From: an uncultured Lachnospiraceae bacterium
Lineage (GTDB): Bacteria; Bacillota; Clostridia; Lachnospirales; Lachnospiraceae
Length of the DNA: 64,000 bases
Direction: 5' to 3'
Assembly: GCA_902493385.1 (NCBI GenBank)
Contig: CABUPO010000003.1
Span: forward strand, 241,831 to 305,830
Positions 44,664-52,955 of the stretch are shown one piece after another (the stretch's first letter is position 1; the number at the start of each line of letters is the position of its first letter). Both the position numbers and the translations under genes were made by a program. A model generated the notes under the pieces. The model did no database searches and was not told the DNA's origin. It was given only the letters and a program-made list of their open reading frames with translations.

Positions 44664-45407
44664 TCACTCCATCTTAAGTATCTCCTTTTTCAGCCTTTTC
44701 ATTATCTTTTTTTCCAGCCTTGATATGTACGACTGCGATATGCCAAGTATGTCTGCAACCTCCTTCTGCGTCTTTTCAAGCCCCTCTTCGTCGTCAATTC
44801 CATATCTCAGCTGTATAATAAGACGCTCTCTGTCATTCAGCCTTTCAAGAGCTTTTTTCAGAAGCTTTTTGTCAACCTCGTCTTCTATATCTCTTGATAT
44901 TACATCATCATCAGTGCCAAGAATATCAGATAATAAGAGCTCATTACCGTCCCAGTCGACGTTAAGCGGCTCATCTATTGACACTTCAAGCTTGGTTTTG
45001 CTTGTTTTTCTCAAATACATAAGAATTTCATTTTCAATACATCTTGACGCATATGTTGCAAGCTTGATTTTCTTTTCAGCCTTAAATGTATTGATTGCTT
45101 TCATAAGGCCTATAGTTCCTATAGATATCAGGTCTTCTACACCCACTCCGGTATTGTCAAATTTCTTTGCTATGTAAACTACGAGCCTGAGATTATGTTC
45201 TACCAAAACTGCGATAGCTTCACTTCGTTCCGAGGGCGTCTCAAGTCTTTTTAGCCACATGCTTTCTTCCTCCGCATCAAACGGAGCCGGAAGAATCTCT
45301 GCTCCCCCGATATAATGTATATCGCCCCCGCTGCCAAATAGTATATCTTTTACATCCTTTATCATGCGAAACTGAAAACAATTTGGTATCGATATTCTGA
45401 ATATCAC
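44664..45407 (-). CDS. sigE: Sporulation sigma factor SigE precursor (early mother cell)
   Basis: The 247-residue sigma-70 protein has a pro-sequence with the processing-region motif IHYIGGAEILPAP, region 2 (VEDLISIGTIGLMKAINTF, LATYASRCIENEILMYLR), and region 4 (LRYGIDDEEGLEKTQKEVAD, cited in part). The start appears to be GTG 45407, ten bases after AAGGAG. It is activated by SpoIIGA, encoded 31 bases upstream. sigG does not follow as it does in most spore formers. Confidence 0.96.
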   Translation of the reverse strand: MIFRISIPNCFQFRMIKDVKDILFGSGGDIHYIGGAEILPAPFDAEEESMWLKRLETPSERSEAIAVLVEHNLRLVVYIAKKFDNTGVGVEDLISIGTIGLMKAINTFKAEKKIKLATYASRCIENEILMYLRKTSKTKLEVSIDEPLNVDWDGNELLLSDILGTDDDVISRDIEDEVDKKLLKKALERLNDRERLIIQLRYGIDDEEGLEKTQKEVADILGISQSYISRLEKKIMKRLKKEILKME

Positions 45408-45438
45408 AATCTTACATCTCCTTCATATAATTTATTAT

Positions 45439-46290
45439 TTATAGCTTCATTCTGTGATTTAAAAGAAAATCATATGCGGCATCAGATGATATAAATCCGC
45501 CTGATACTGCAAGATAGCATTTTCCGTATTTAATATATTTGTTATCTTTTGATATACATACTTCATCTAAAAGCACCGCAGGAAGCATTCCATGTTTCTT
45601 CCCGACAGAACAGTAAGGAATGCTTCTTGTATATGTAATGCCATCCCATTTATCCGGAAGATTTGGAAACATATCTATGTACTTTTTTTCCCCATCCGTC
45701 AAAAATGAATTTACGGCTTCTTTATCACAAACAATTACAGCAAGACCTGATATAGGCTCTGAAAGCATGTTGGCGCTGTCGTATTTGGCGCATCCCGACA
45801 TAGTTCTTTTCCCTTTGTATATTGTTATATTATACAAGCTTTCGTTTACGCTTCTTACTGACGACAGATTATATCTTCTGACAATAACTGCGCAGACCGT
45901 ACATACAAACAATACTATAATAAACATTTTCCCTATCGTAAGCGTTCCCTTAAGTGCATAATTTATAAGTCCGTTTAATGCAAACGCACAAAAATACCAT
46001 ATAAGGACATATTTAAATATTGTTTTTACGCCAAGCAGAATCCTTCCCCTGTAAAGTATGTATATCATTACGCAGGGGACGACAATATCGGCCGTTATAA
46101 TTTTGATTGCAGGACAGCCCGAAAATATTATGACAATGCAGCTGGTTAACGCCCCGGCAAATGACGCGCATACAATTCTTAATATGGAACTTCTCAGGTT
46201 TATCATCGTACAGAAAAAAACTGTCTGGGCAATATCCATAATAAAGTTGCATAAAAACAACACATCTATGTATATATACGTCTGACACAC
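45439..46290 (-). CDS. spoIIGA: Pro-sigma-E processing protease SpoIIGA
   Basis: The 283-residue protein starts YIYIDVLFLCNFIMDIAQ and has five membrane helices (about residues 1-150) followed by a cytoplasmic aspartic-protease-like domain with the catalytic region KYDSANMLSEPISG. It sits in the mother-cell face of the septum and cleaves the SigE pro-sequence after a SpoIIR signal. The exact start is unsure: GTG 46290 directly abuts the AAAGGA site, which is too close; no better in-frame start was seen. It lies 31 bases ahead of sigE. Confidence 0.93.
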   Translation of the reverse strand: MCQTYIYIDVLFLCNFIMDIAQTVFFCTMINLRSSILRIVCASFAGALTSCIVIIFSGCPAIKIITADIVVPCVMIYILYRGRILLGVKTIFKYVLIWYFCAFALNGLINYALKGTLTIGKMFIIVLFVCTVCAVIVRRYNLSSVRSVNESLYNITIYKGKRTMSGCAKYDSANMLSEPISGLAVIVCDKEAVNSFLTDGEKKYIDMFPNLPDKWDGITYTRSIPYCSVGKKHGMLPAVLLDEVCISKDNKYIKYGKCYLAVSGGFISSDAAYDFLLNHRMKL

Positions 46291-46345
46291 TCCTTTCAGC
46301 CATCTGCCCGGGCTCGTTTTATATTTTAGATGTTACAGTATGCGG

Positions 46346-46410
46346 ATTATGTCGCAAACAGAAGAAAATAACAATTATTTCATTGACAAAAAAAGACAAA
46401 AAAGACAAAA
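46346..46410 (-). promoter_or_regulatory. spoIIGA promoter with phased GACAAAA repeats (possible Spo0A boxes)
   Basis: On the minus strand TTGTTA (46374-46369) and CATAAT (46351-46346) are 17 bases apart. Directly upstream GACAAA occurs three times at 46385, 46395 and 46404 (TTTGTC on the minus strand), spaced 10 and 9 bases, about one helical turn. They match TGNCGAA Spo0A boxes only partly. Confidence 0.45.
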
Positions 46411-46456
46411 TAAATCTGCCGCCTTACGGATTTTTATCCGTTAAAGCGACAGTCCT

Positions 46457-46600
46457 TTACTCATACTCCCTAATGATTAACTTATTTGCTAATCTTTTAG
46501 GCGTATTTCCTACTATTTCATACCGTTTATTTCGCATATTTTCCATATTATTTTGAGTTTCAGAGCAAACAGGTATCATATGGGTATCACATGGTATCAT
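46457..46600 (-). CDS. Small ORF of 47 codons after the toxin gene
   Basis: From ATG 46600 an open frame encodes 47 residues ending at TAA 46457. It starts seven bases after the toxin stop and has a basic C-terminal half (NKRYEIVGNTPKRLANKLI). No clear binding site is present. The 5' end consists of three GGTATCA repeats (46572, 46583, 46593). It might be a real small protein of the toxin operon or the tail of a lost gene; I do not recognise it. Confidence 0.3.
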   Translation of the reverse strand: MIPCDTHMIPVCSETQNNMENMRNKRYEIVGNTPKRLANKLIIREYE

Positions 46601-46606
46601 GAAACT

Positions 46607-46930
46607 TTACAACCCAAATGTACGATACAGCCACGCTTTACTATCGACTAACATATGCAAAATTCTAACTATGTAAATGGTGTCCTCCTCTATCACATAA
46701 TATATCTTGTAATTGCGATAATAATCTTTTCGGACACCCAATCCAGCAAGTAATTCATCTTCGTCCAATTCGTTCCTCTCTGGAAGGTTTACCAGAGAAT
46801 TTATCTTTGCACGAATCCCACTTACTGTACTTTCAGCCGCAGACGGATTTTTCAATTCATAGGCAATGTAATCGCCAGCATTTTCCAAATCTTCCTCTGC
46901 CAACTTCGTAATTCTAATTTGATATTGCCT
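46607..46930 (-). CDS. RelE/ParE-family toxin
   Basis: The start is taken as ATG 46930 (MRQYQIRITKLAEEDLENAGDYIAYEL, in part), inside the end of the antitoxin gene; a GTG ten codons earlier has no binding site. The 107-residue protein has the ParE/RelE pattern: N-terminal LAEEDLENAGDYIA helix, central RKDYYRNYKIYYVIEEDTIYIVRILH strands (in part), and a C-terminal SKAWLYRTF. Such toxins poison gyrase or cleave mRNA on the ribosome. It overlaps the antitoxin by 17 bases. Confidence 0.82.
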   Translation of the reverse strand, partial: RQYQIRITKLAEEDLENAGDYIAYELKNPSAAESTVSGIRAKINSLVNLPERNELDEDELLAGLGVRKDYYRNYKIYYVIEEDTIYIVRILHMLVDSKAWLYRTFGL

Positions 46931-47087
46931 CATCTCTGTATTTCTTCTCCAATATGTCACACACAGTATTAAAGTCTTTTGTCTTTTCCTCTTTTATCTG
47001 TTCCAATCCAGCCATTACAAGCTCTCGGACTTCTTTTTTCTGTTCGTCCAAAGCTCTCTGGTAATCTACTTTTAATTCCACAGCCAT
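46914..47087 (-). CDS. Antitoxin partner of the RelE/ParE toxin (57 residues)
   Basis: From ATG 47087, nine bases after AAAGGA, an intact frame of 57 codons begins MAVELKVDYQRALDEQKK and ends YRDEAISN at TAG 46914. It is highly charged and helical, as expected of an antitoxin that wraps its toxin, and overlaps the toxin gene by 17 bases, the usual antitoxin-first coupling. A separate DNA-binding fold is not obvious by eye; the inverted repeat at the promoter (47228-47252) suggests autoregulation by the complex. Confidence 0.7.
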   Translation of the reverse strand: MAVELKVDYQRALDEQKKEVRELVMAGLEQIKEEKTKDFNTVCDILEKKYRDEAISN

Positions 47088-47227
47088 AAAATCAGTCCTT
47101 TCTCCTTCATTTATAATTCAAACCCAGCAAGTTTACCCTACACTTTAAACCGTTTTGTATAATTTCCACTTCAATTACACAATCTACTCGGACTTACCGA
47201 TTTTTTGTTGCTAAAATGTTGCCACAT

Positions 47228-47259
47228 ATTCATTATATCAAAGTTAATGAATTAAGCAA
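47228..47259 (-). promoter_or_regulatory. Toxin-antitoxin promoter with operator-like inverted repeat
   Basis: On the minus strand TTGCTT (47259-47254) and TATAAT (47237-47232) are 16 bases apart. ATTCATTA (47228-47235) and TAATGAAT (47245-47252) form an 8-bp inverted repeat spanning the -10 box, well placed for autorepression. The leader to the antitoxin is about 140 bases. Confidence 0.6.
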
Positions 47260-47314
47260 TCTTTTTCATGACAAACATAATTTATATATTTTCAACTTAT
47301 TAGTATAGCAATTC

Positions 47315-48352
47315 CTATATCTTTTCGTTTATCTGTTCAATCTCATTAAAGAATTCCACACAGCCTTTGCCGTTTTCTGTTGTAAGCTTTCCAAGCATTC
47401 CGTTCAGCATTGCAAGCTGCGGAGGCTTATGTCCGATGTCGGCCTCAAGTATAACAGGAACGCCAAACTTAGAAAGAGCATTTAATACGGCTTCTTTATA
47501 AGAAGTGTCTGTATCAGAGCTAAAGAACGCTGGTCTTCCAAATACAAATCCCCGCGCTGTTTCAAACCAGCCCGCTTCGGAAAGCTGCCACAGACCTCTT
47601 TCTATCTCTTCACTCGAAAGACTGAAGCTTTCAAGAAACCATATTATACCTTCACTACGGTATTTTTCTGTAAATTCACTTACCTTATCAAATCTCGTTC
47701 CTACGAGATTAAGAAGTACGTCAAGGCATCCGCCCAAAAATCTTCCGTTAAGCTCTATACTCTCTCCACCCAGCGCGCTTATCCATTTAACGTCTTTATC
47801 CTGTGAATATCCTTCGCTTCCCGACTCGTAATCAATGAATCCATCCTGATATCTGTCAAAGCTATGTTGCTTAAAGCTCTTACCTGTAAGTACATTCCAG
47901 TCAGCCCAAAGAGAATCATGCCATACGTCCATAGCAAAATCATTAAAATTAGACGCATATATCGAAGCCGTGTCACACAAGGTCGTAATAAGGAAACCAA
48001 GTCCCGTATTATCTGAAAATCCCTGAAACCATTTCGGGTTGCTGCGAATCATATCAAAATCAACATATGGAAGTATCTCCATCAGAAAATCCCCGCCCTT
48101 TGCCGAGATAACCGCCCTGATATCCTTATCTGCAAAAACCTCGTTTAACTCTTTTGCCCTTACATCGGCTGATGCGCTTCTTCCTTTTATGCTATGCCTG
48201 ACATCAGGAGTTTCAATAACCTCAACCCCTCTTTTTCTTATGTTTGCTTTTGCCAGGCTCAGTCTCTGATAATCAATTTCCTTTTTGTTGCCGTCAGAGG
48301 GCGCCGTTACAGCTATAGTATCTCCTTCATGTATAAACTCAGGTATAATCAT
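47315..48352 (-). CDS. S66-family LD-carboxypeptidase / MccF-like protein
   Basis: The 345-residue protein starts with the family's GDTIAVTAPSDG and has the apparent triad Ser113 in FQGFSDNTGL, Glu241 in WFLESFS and His308 in ADIGHKPPQ. S66 enzymes cut the terminal D-alanine from murein tetrapeptides in the cytoplasm, or, in MccF members, cleave peptide-nucleotide antibiotics. The gene follows the FolB-FolK-PheA gene by 14 bases, so it may be cotranscribed with folate genes without a functional link. The long middle segment resembles MccF-type members. Confidence 0.85.
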   Translation of the reverse strand: MIIPEFIHEGDTIAVTAPSDGNKKEIDYQRLSLAKANIRKRGVEVIETPDVRHSIKGRSASADVRAKELNEVFADKDIRAVISAKGGDFLMEILPYVDFDMIRSNPKWFQGFSDNTGLGFLITTLCDTASIYASNFNDFAMDVWHDSLWADWNVLTGKSFKQHSFDRYQDGFIDYESGSEGYSQDKDVKWISALGGESIELNGRFLGGCLDVLLNLVGTRFDKVSEFTEKYRSEGIIWFLESFSLSSEEIERGLWQLSEAGWFETARGFVFGRPAFFSSDTDTSYKEAVLNALSKFGVPVILEADIGHKPPQLAMLNGMLGKLTTENGKGCVEFFNEIEQINEKI

Positions 48353-48366
48353 ATTAAAAATCCTTC

Positions 48367-50061
48367 CTAATAGTTACCCAGTATAGTAAGTCCTTCAGAT
48401 TCTTCCTCGGCTCCTCCCAAAGCATTTTTAACGCTCTGCATCATGAGATTGCCCGCAATATCCACGAAAAACCTGTACTCCCACGTCCTGTCAGGTATCG
48501 GCCTTGATTCAATTTTCTCAAGGTTAATGCCGTTTCTGTAAAAATGTGATAATATCCGATATAACGCTCCGCTTTCATGCTTAGCTTCAAATGATATGCT
48601 TATTTTCTTTGCATTTTTAATATATTTTTTCTCGGAAGAAAATACAACAAATCTGGTACTGTTATTATCAAGCTCATTTATCCTTGATTTTAGTATGCAA
48701 AGCCCGTAAACCTCGGCGGCCTTTTCAGATGCAATAGCCGCTGAACAATTATCCAAAGCTTCCGCCACCGCTTTTGCGCCTGAGGCAGTGCTTGATACTG
48801 CAATAGCTTCTATTTCAGGATGCGCATTTAAAAATGAGCTGCACTGCCTGATACCCTGCGAATGTGAATATATTTTACGTATATCTTCTGCCTTTACACC
48901 TTTTTTTGCAAGCAGCGCATGTTCTATCTTAATTATCTGCTCCCCTACAATATGTATATTATACTCCAGCATATGGTCATATATATCGGTAATTCCTCCG
49001 GTGGATGAATTTTCAATCGGAACAACTCCGTAATCTGCTTCGCCTTCCGATACAGCCCTCATTACTTCGGTAAATTTCTGTCTTGCATATGAAATATATC
49101 CGCCCTTTCCAAAAAAACGCTCCATAGCCTGTTGTGAATAAGACCCTTCGTTGCCAAAATACACAATTCTTGTATCATAGCTTATATCCAGCTCATCTAT
49201 ACATTTGAAGCTGTCAACATTATAATCCTTTCTTGCACATATACCCTCTGTGCATAAATCGTCATATATTCTTTCAATAGATTGTCTGATAACAGGATGA
49301 ATAACCTTTGGCGCTATCTGTGATAACGGCTTTAAGACAAATTCCCTGTTTTCAGCTTCAGGATGCGGAATAGTGAGGTCTTTTGTATTAATAATAAGCT
49401 CGTCGTATAAAATTATATCTATATCTATTGTTCTCGGTCCCCAGTGTATGTTACGCACACGTCCGTCCATATTTTCAATGTCATGAATAACCAGAAGAAG
49501 TTCGTTTGGTTCAAGCACAGTCTTAATATGTACCGCAGCATTCAGGAAATCATCCTGTGAAGTATATCCTACAGGCGCAGTTACAATATAATCGGATATA
49601 TCCATAACCTTAATACCGTCCGACATGCCAAGCCTCTCTACTGCCAAATCAAGATGCCTTTTCTTATCACCCATATTAGAACCTATACTTAAATAAGCGT
49701 CATGCCAGCATCTTTTTATGCTTACCGACACTGTATCAACCGGAATCTGAACAGGCGCCCAGGGTTTTTTTATCTCAACCGTGACAGCCTCTATAATGTC
49801 GTATCCAGTAAGGATAAGTCTGGCAATACCCTCCGCAAGCGTTTCAATAAGCTTAAATGTATTGTTCTCGGCATATTCCTTTATAATACGGCATACCTCT
49901 GCATAATTCACTGACTTTTCCAAATCATCCGAAATTCCCGCTTCTCTTGTGCTAAGCGAAAGACTGGCAGTAATAAGAAATTTCTGCCCCAAAGCATTCT
50001 CTTCTTTCATAACTCCGTGATATGCAAATACTTCAATATCCCTAATACATATTGTATCCAT
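48367..50061 (-). CDS. Trifunctional fusion: dihydroneopterin aldolase, HPPK and prephenate dehydratase
   Basis: The start is ATG 50061, six bases after GGGAGG. The 564-residue protein has FolB at about 1-119 (YHGVMKEENALGQKF, VNYAEV, EIKKPWAPV), FolK at 122-275 (YLSIGSNMGDKKRHL, WGPRTIDIDIILYDE, PHPEAENREFVLKPL), prephenate dehydratase at 298-478 (VYFGNEGSYSQQA, PIENSSTGGITDIYDHM, NSTRF at 467-471) and an ACT domain at 486-563 (SGALYRILSHFYRNGINL, IESRP) that senses phenylalanine. FolB-FolK fusions are known; the added PheA part is unusual. All motifs look intact. The gene follows folP by about 50 bases. It would join folate pterin steps with phenylalanine synthesis in one cytoplasmic protein. 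Confidence 0.92.
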   Translation of the reverse strand: MDTICIRDIEVFAYHGVMKEENALGQKFLITASLSLSTREAGISDDLEKSVNYAEVCRIIKEYAENNTFKLIETLAEGIARLILTGYDIIEAVTVEIKKPWAPVQIPVDTVSVSIKRCWHDAYLSIGSNMGDKKRHLDLAVERLGMSDGIKVMDISDYIVTAPVGYTSQDDFLNAAVHIKTVLEPNELLLVIHDIENMDGRVRNIHWGPRTIDIDIILYDELIINTKDLTIPHPEAENREFVLKPLSQIAPKVIHPVIRQSIERIYDDLCTEGICARKDYNVDSFKCIDELDISYDTRIVYFGNEGSYSQQAMERFFGKGGYISYARQKFTEVMRAVSEGEADYGVVPIENSSTGGITDIYDHMLEYNIHIVGEQIIKIEHALLAKKGVKAEDIRKIYSHSQGIRQCSSFLNAHPEIEAIAVSSTASGAKAVAEALDNCSAAIASEKAAEVYGLCILKSRINELDNNSTRFVVFSSEKKYIKNAKKISISFEAKHESGALYRILSHFYRNGINLEKIESRPIPDRTWEYRFFVDIAGNLMMQSVKNALGGAEEESEGLTILGNY

Positions 50062-50113
50062 CAAAATCCTCCCGGTAAATGACCCCAGACTACAGGTCTG
50101 ATATAACTTTATT

Positions 50114-50962
50114 TTAGAGACGGCTGCTTAACATCCTTTCCGTCATAAGCGCTGCCTGCCTGTTGCTTTTTACATCATGCACTCTTAAAAACTGCACGCC
50201 TTTGCCCGCAGCATACACACTCGTTGCAATTGTACCAAAAAGCCTCTCTTCTACCGGAAGGTCAAGCGCAAGTCCGATAACTGATTTATTAGATGTTCCC
50301 AAAAGAACTGGATAACCAAGTTCAAAAAAACTGTCAATATTAGCTATAACAGCCATATTCATAGCGTAATCTTTGGCAAAGCCAACTCCTGGATCTATCA
50401 TTATCCTTTCATCTTCAATACCATACTTCTTCGCTGTATTAACTGATTCCCTTAAGTCATGAATTATACAGGAAATATTATTATATACGGTCTGTTTATC
50501 CATATTTTCCGCTTTATACACGTTATCATTATTATGCATAATACATACAGAAGCACCGGTCTCTTTAACAATCTTTGCCATGCTTATATCGTTTCCAGAG
50601 TAACCAAGCCCCCATATATCATTTATCATATCGGCGCCTGCTTCGGCTGATTCTTTTGCAGTCCTGCTGTGAAATGTATCTACAGACACCGGTATATCAA
50701 ATCTCTTTTTAATCTCAGTAATAACAGGAATCACCCTTCTTAATTCCTCATCACAGCCAACCATCTCAAAGCCCGGCCTTGACGATTCACCACCTACGTC
50801 TATAATATCCGCGCCGTCCTTTATCATCTGCTCTGCATGAAATAATGCGCTATCGACGTCATTATACCGCCCGCCGTCAGAAAACGAATCAGGGGTCACA
50901 TTAAGTATTCCCATTATATATGTTCTTCCTCTGTCATCAAATGTCCTGCTGCCAATAACCAT
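50114..50962 (-). CDS. folP: Dihydropteroate synthase
   Basis: The start is ATG 50962 (MVIGSRTFDDRGRTYIMG), six bases after GGGAGG; the longer frame that enters folE is rejected. The 282-residue TIM barrel has GILNVTPDSFSDGG, DVGGESSRPG, PVSVDTFHS and IDPGVGFAKD, the pterin and p-aminobenzoate binding loops. It joins the pterin diphosphate made by FolK with p-aminobenzoate and is the sulfonamide target. It lies 25 bases after folE and ahead of the FolB-FolK-PheA gene. Confidence 0.97.
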   Translation of the reverse strand: MVIGSRTFDDRGRTYIMGILNVTPDSFSDGGRYNDVDSALFHAEQMIKDGADIIDVGGESSRPGFEMVGCDEELRRVIPVITEIKKRFDIPVSVDTFHSRTAKESAEAGADMINDIWGLGYSGNDISMAKIVKETGASVCIMHNNDNVYKAENMDKQTVYNNISCIIHDLRESVNTAKKYGIEDERIMIDPGVGFAKDYAMNMAVIANIDSFFELGYPVLLGTSNKSVIGLALDLPVEERLFGTIATSVYAAGKGVQFLRVHDVKSNRQAALMTERMLSSRL

Positions 50963-50987
50963 AACTGAGCCTCCCGCATCGTGTGTT

Positions 50988-51539
50988 TTATTGTACAAGC
51001 TGCAGAAATGTATTCCTGAGCCCGCCGTCCTCATTCATGCATCCCCGGCACTCAAGGCTCACAGTTACAGCCCCCGGTTTTTTAATGCCTCTCATTGACA
51101 TACACATATGCTCTGCCTCAATCATTACAGCAACGCCCTCAGGATTAAGATACTCCATCACCGCATCGGCTATCTGTGCTGTAAGCTGCTCCTGTATCTG
51201 TGCTCTTCTGGCATACACTTCAACTGTCCTTGCAAGCTTGCTGAGCCCTACAACCTTTCCGGCAGGCACATATCCTATATGCACTTTTCCATAGAAAGGT
51301 AACAGATGATGTTCACACAACGAATAAAATGTAATATCTTTTTCAACTACAAGTCCGCTTGTATCAGCTGTAAACGTCTTTGAAAGATGACTTTCTGCCG
51401 ATGCATTAAGCCCTGCAAAAAGCTCCTCGCACATGTTGCTCACGCGTGCCGGAGTATCCACAAGTCCCTCTCTGTCAGGATTCTCGCCTATTCCTTCAAG
51501 AAATAATCTTACAGCCTGTTCTATCTTATATTTATCCAA
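50988..51539 (-). CDS. folE: GTP cyclohydrolase I
   Basis: The start is placed at TTG 51539 (read LDKYKIEQAVRLFLEGIGENP), eight bases after GGAGG; this gives 183 residues, the usual length, while an upstream ATG at 51584 has no binding site. Zinc and catalytic motifs SLCEHHLLPFYGKVHIGY, GLSKLARTVEVYARR and HMCMSMRGIKKPG (the zinc cysteines and histidines) are complete. It opens GTP to dihydroneopterin triphosphate, the first step of folate synthesis. It lies between folC and folP on the same strand. Confidence 0.96.
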   Translation of the reverse strand: MDKYKIEQAVRLFLEGIGENPDREGLVDTPARVSNMCEELFAGLNASAESHLSKTFTADTSGLVVEKDITFYSLCEHHLLPFYGKVHIGYVPAGKVVGLSKLARTVEVYARRAQIQEQLTAQIADAVMEYLNPEGVAVMIEAEHMCMSMRGIKKPGAVTVSLECRGCMNEDGGLRNTFLQLVQ

Positions 51540-51606
51540 CGTATATGCCTCCAAAGAGAATAATTCCAAAGAACATTCTACCATTGGCAGAATAAGTATG
51601 CAAGAA

Positions 51607-52902
51607 TTAGTTTTTGCCGAGTAATGACAGCGAACCGAATATTATAATCACACTCTTTTCCAAATCATCCGTATCCATTTTATTAATTATATCATCTGCC
51701 ACCTCATAAACACTCTTATCAGGATGTACACAAGGCATTGTTTTAGTATTACGGTTAATTATATCTGCAAGCTGTCCGGCTTTCAGCCCACGAGGCCCCG
51801 GCGGCGTTACTGTATGCAGTTTTTCAAAGCGCCCCGAGATATTATTAATGATATTATCTATGTCTTTATCCTTAAATATTCCGATAATTCCTATTCTCTT
51901 ATATCTTTCACGTGGAAATAAGACGTCCACAGAATCCATAAGCTTAAATACAGCGTCAGGATTGTGCGCTCCGTCCGCTATTACATATGGCGAAGCATTA
52001 ATCACCTCAAATCTTCCGGGCCATCTTGTCCTTAGCAATCCTTTTCTTATTATCTCATCAGAAATATTTTCTCCAATATCTGAAAGCGCATGTACAGCCT
52101 CGATTGCCAATGCCGCATTTTCAACCTGATGTCTTCCGCACAGACTTATCATCCAGTCCTTTTTGCAGTACTCAAAGCTGCTTCCCCAAATCCCTGTGTC
52201 CGTCAGATGATATTCACCTGTAAATACCAGCCGGCAGTGAACGCTGTCTGCATATTCAAGAAGCACGTCCTTTACATCCTTATTCTGCTGTGCGCTTACT
52301 GCATTTACATGACTCCTCATTATTCCCGCTTTACTGCAGGCTATATCCGACAATGTATTGCCAAGGTATGCCATATGATCTTCTGATATAGATGTAAAAA
52401 CGCATAATTCCTTATCACGTACGGCATTTGTAGCGTCAAGAACCCCTCCCATGCCGCATTCGACTATCGCATAATCACACTGCCAGTCATCAAACGCCAT
52501 AAACGCCATCACAGTTTCCATCTCAAATATACTAGGATAAGCATTATGTTCTTCATATATCGCGTCCGCATATCCCTTAAGCGTGTTGATATACCTGCTT
52601 ACTTCTTCTTCAGTAATATATTTTACACATCCGTTTTTTATATACTGGATTTTTTCCCTGTAACCATATACAGCCGGAGATATATATCTTCCCACTTTAT
52701 ATCCCGCCGCGCTTAATATGTATGCAATAAACGAGGAGACCGAGCCCTTTCCATTAGTTCCTGCAACATGTATGACTTTAGTATGTATCCGGGGATTATA
52801 TGCTTTCTCAAATAATTTTGTTACAATATCAAGTCCATAGCATATGCCGTATTTTTCTGATATGGCATTCAAATATTTCAGACATTCAGTATAATCCATC
52901 AT
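51607..52902 (-). CDS. folC: Folylpolyglutamate synthase / dihydrofolate synthase
   Basis: The 431-residue Mur-ligase-fold enzyme has the P-loop HVAGTNGKGSVSSFIAYIL (in part), the ISEDHMAYLGNT segment, SCAGI-like ACSKAGI and VIADGAHNPDA. It adds glutamate to dihydropteroate and folates. It is the first gene of the folate operon, preceded by a promoter and a leader of about 115 bases. ATG or TTG choices nearby do not change the product much; GAGAGGGAGAAA precedes ATG 52902. Confidence 0.95.
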   Translation of the reverse strand: MMDYTECLKYLNAISEKYGICYGLDIVTKLFEKAYNPRIHTKVIHVAGTNGKGSVSSFIAYILSAAGYKVGRYISPAVYGYREKIQYIKNGCVKYITEEEVSRYINTLKGYADAIYEEHNAYPSIFEMETVMAFMAFDDWQCDYAIVECGMGGVLDATNAVRDKELCVFTSISEDHMAYLGNTLSDIACSKAGIMRSHVNAVSAQQNKDVKDVLLEYADSVHCRLVFTGEYHLTDTGIWGSSFEYCKKDWMISLCGRHQVENAALAIEAVHALSDIGENISDEIIRKGLLRTRWPGRFEVINASPYVIADGAHNPDAVFKLMDSVDVLFPRERYKRIGIIGIFKDKDIDNIINNISGRFEKLHTVTPPGPRGLKAGQLADIINRNTKTMPCVHPDKSVYEVADDIINKMDTDDLEKSVIIIFGSLSLLGKN

Positions 52903-52955
52903 TTTCTCCCTCTCAGCTAAGCAAATAGAGCTTATGCGCCTTTACATAAAAGATT

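Noticed and set aside
47088..47314. Integrated element or att site around the toxin-antitoxin pair
   Set aside because: GTTGC repeats near 47205-47222 hinted at an attachment site, but no integrase or matching second copy was seen.
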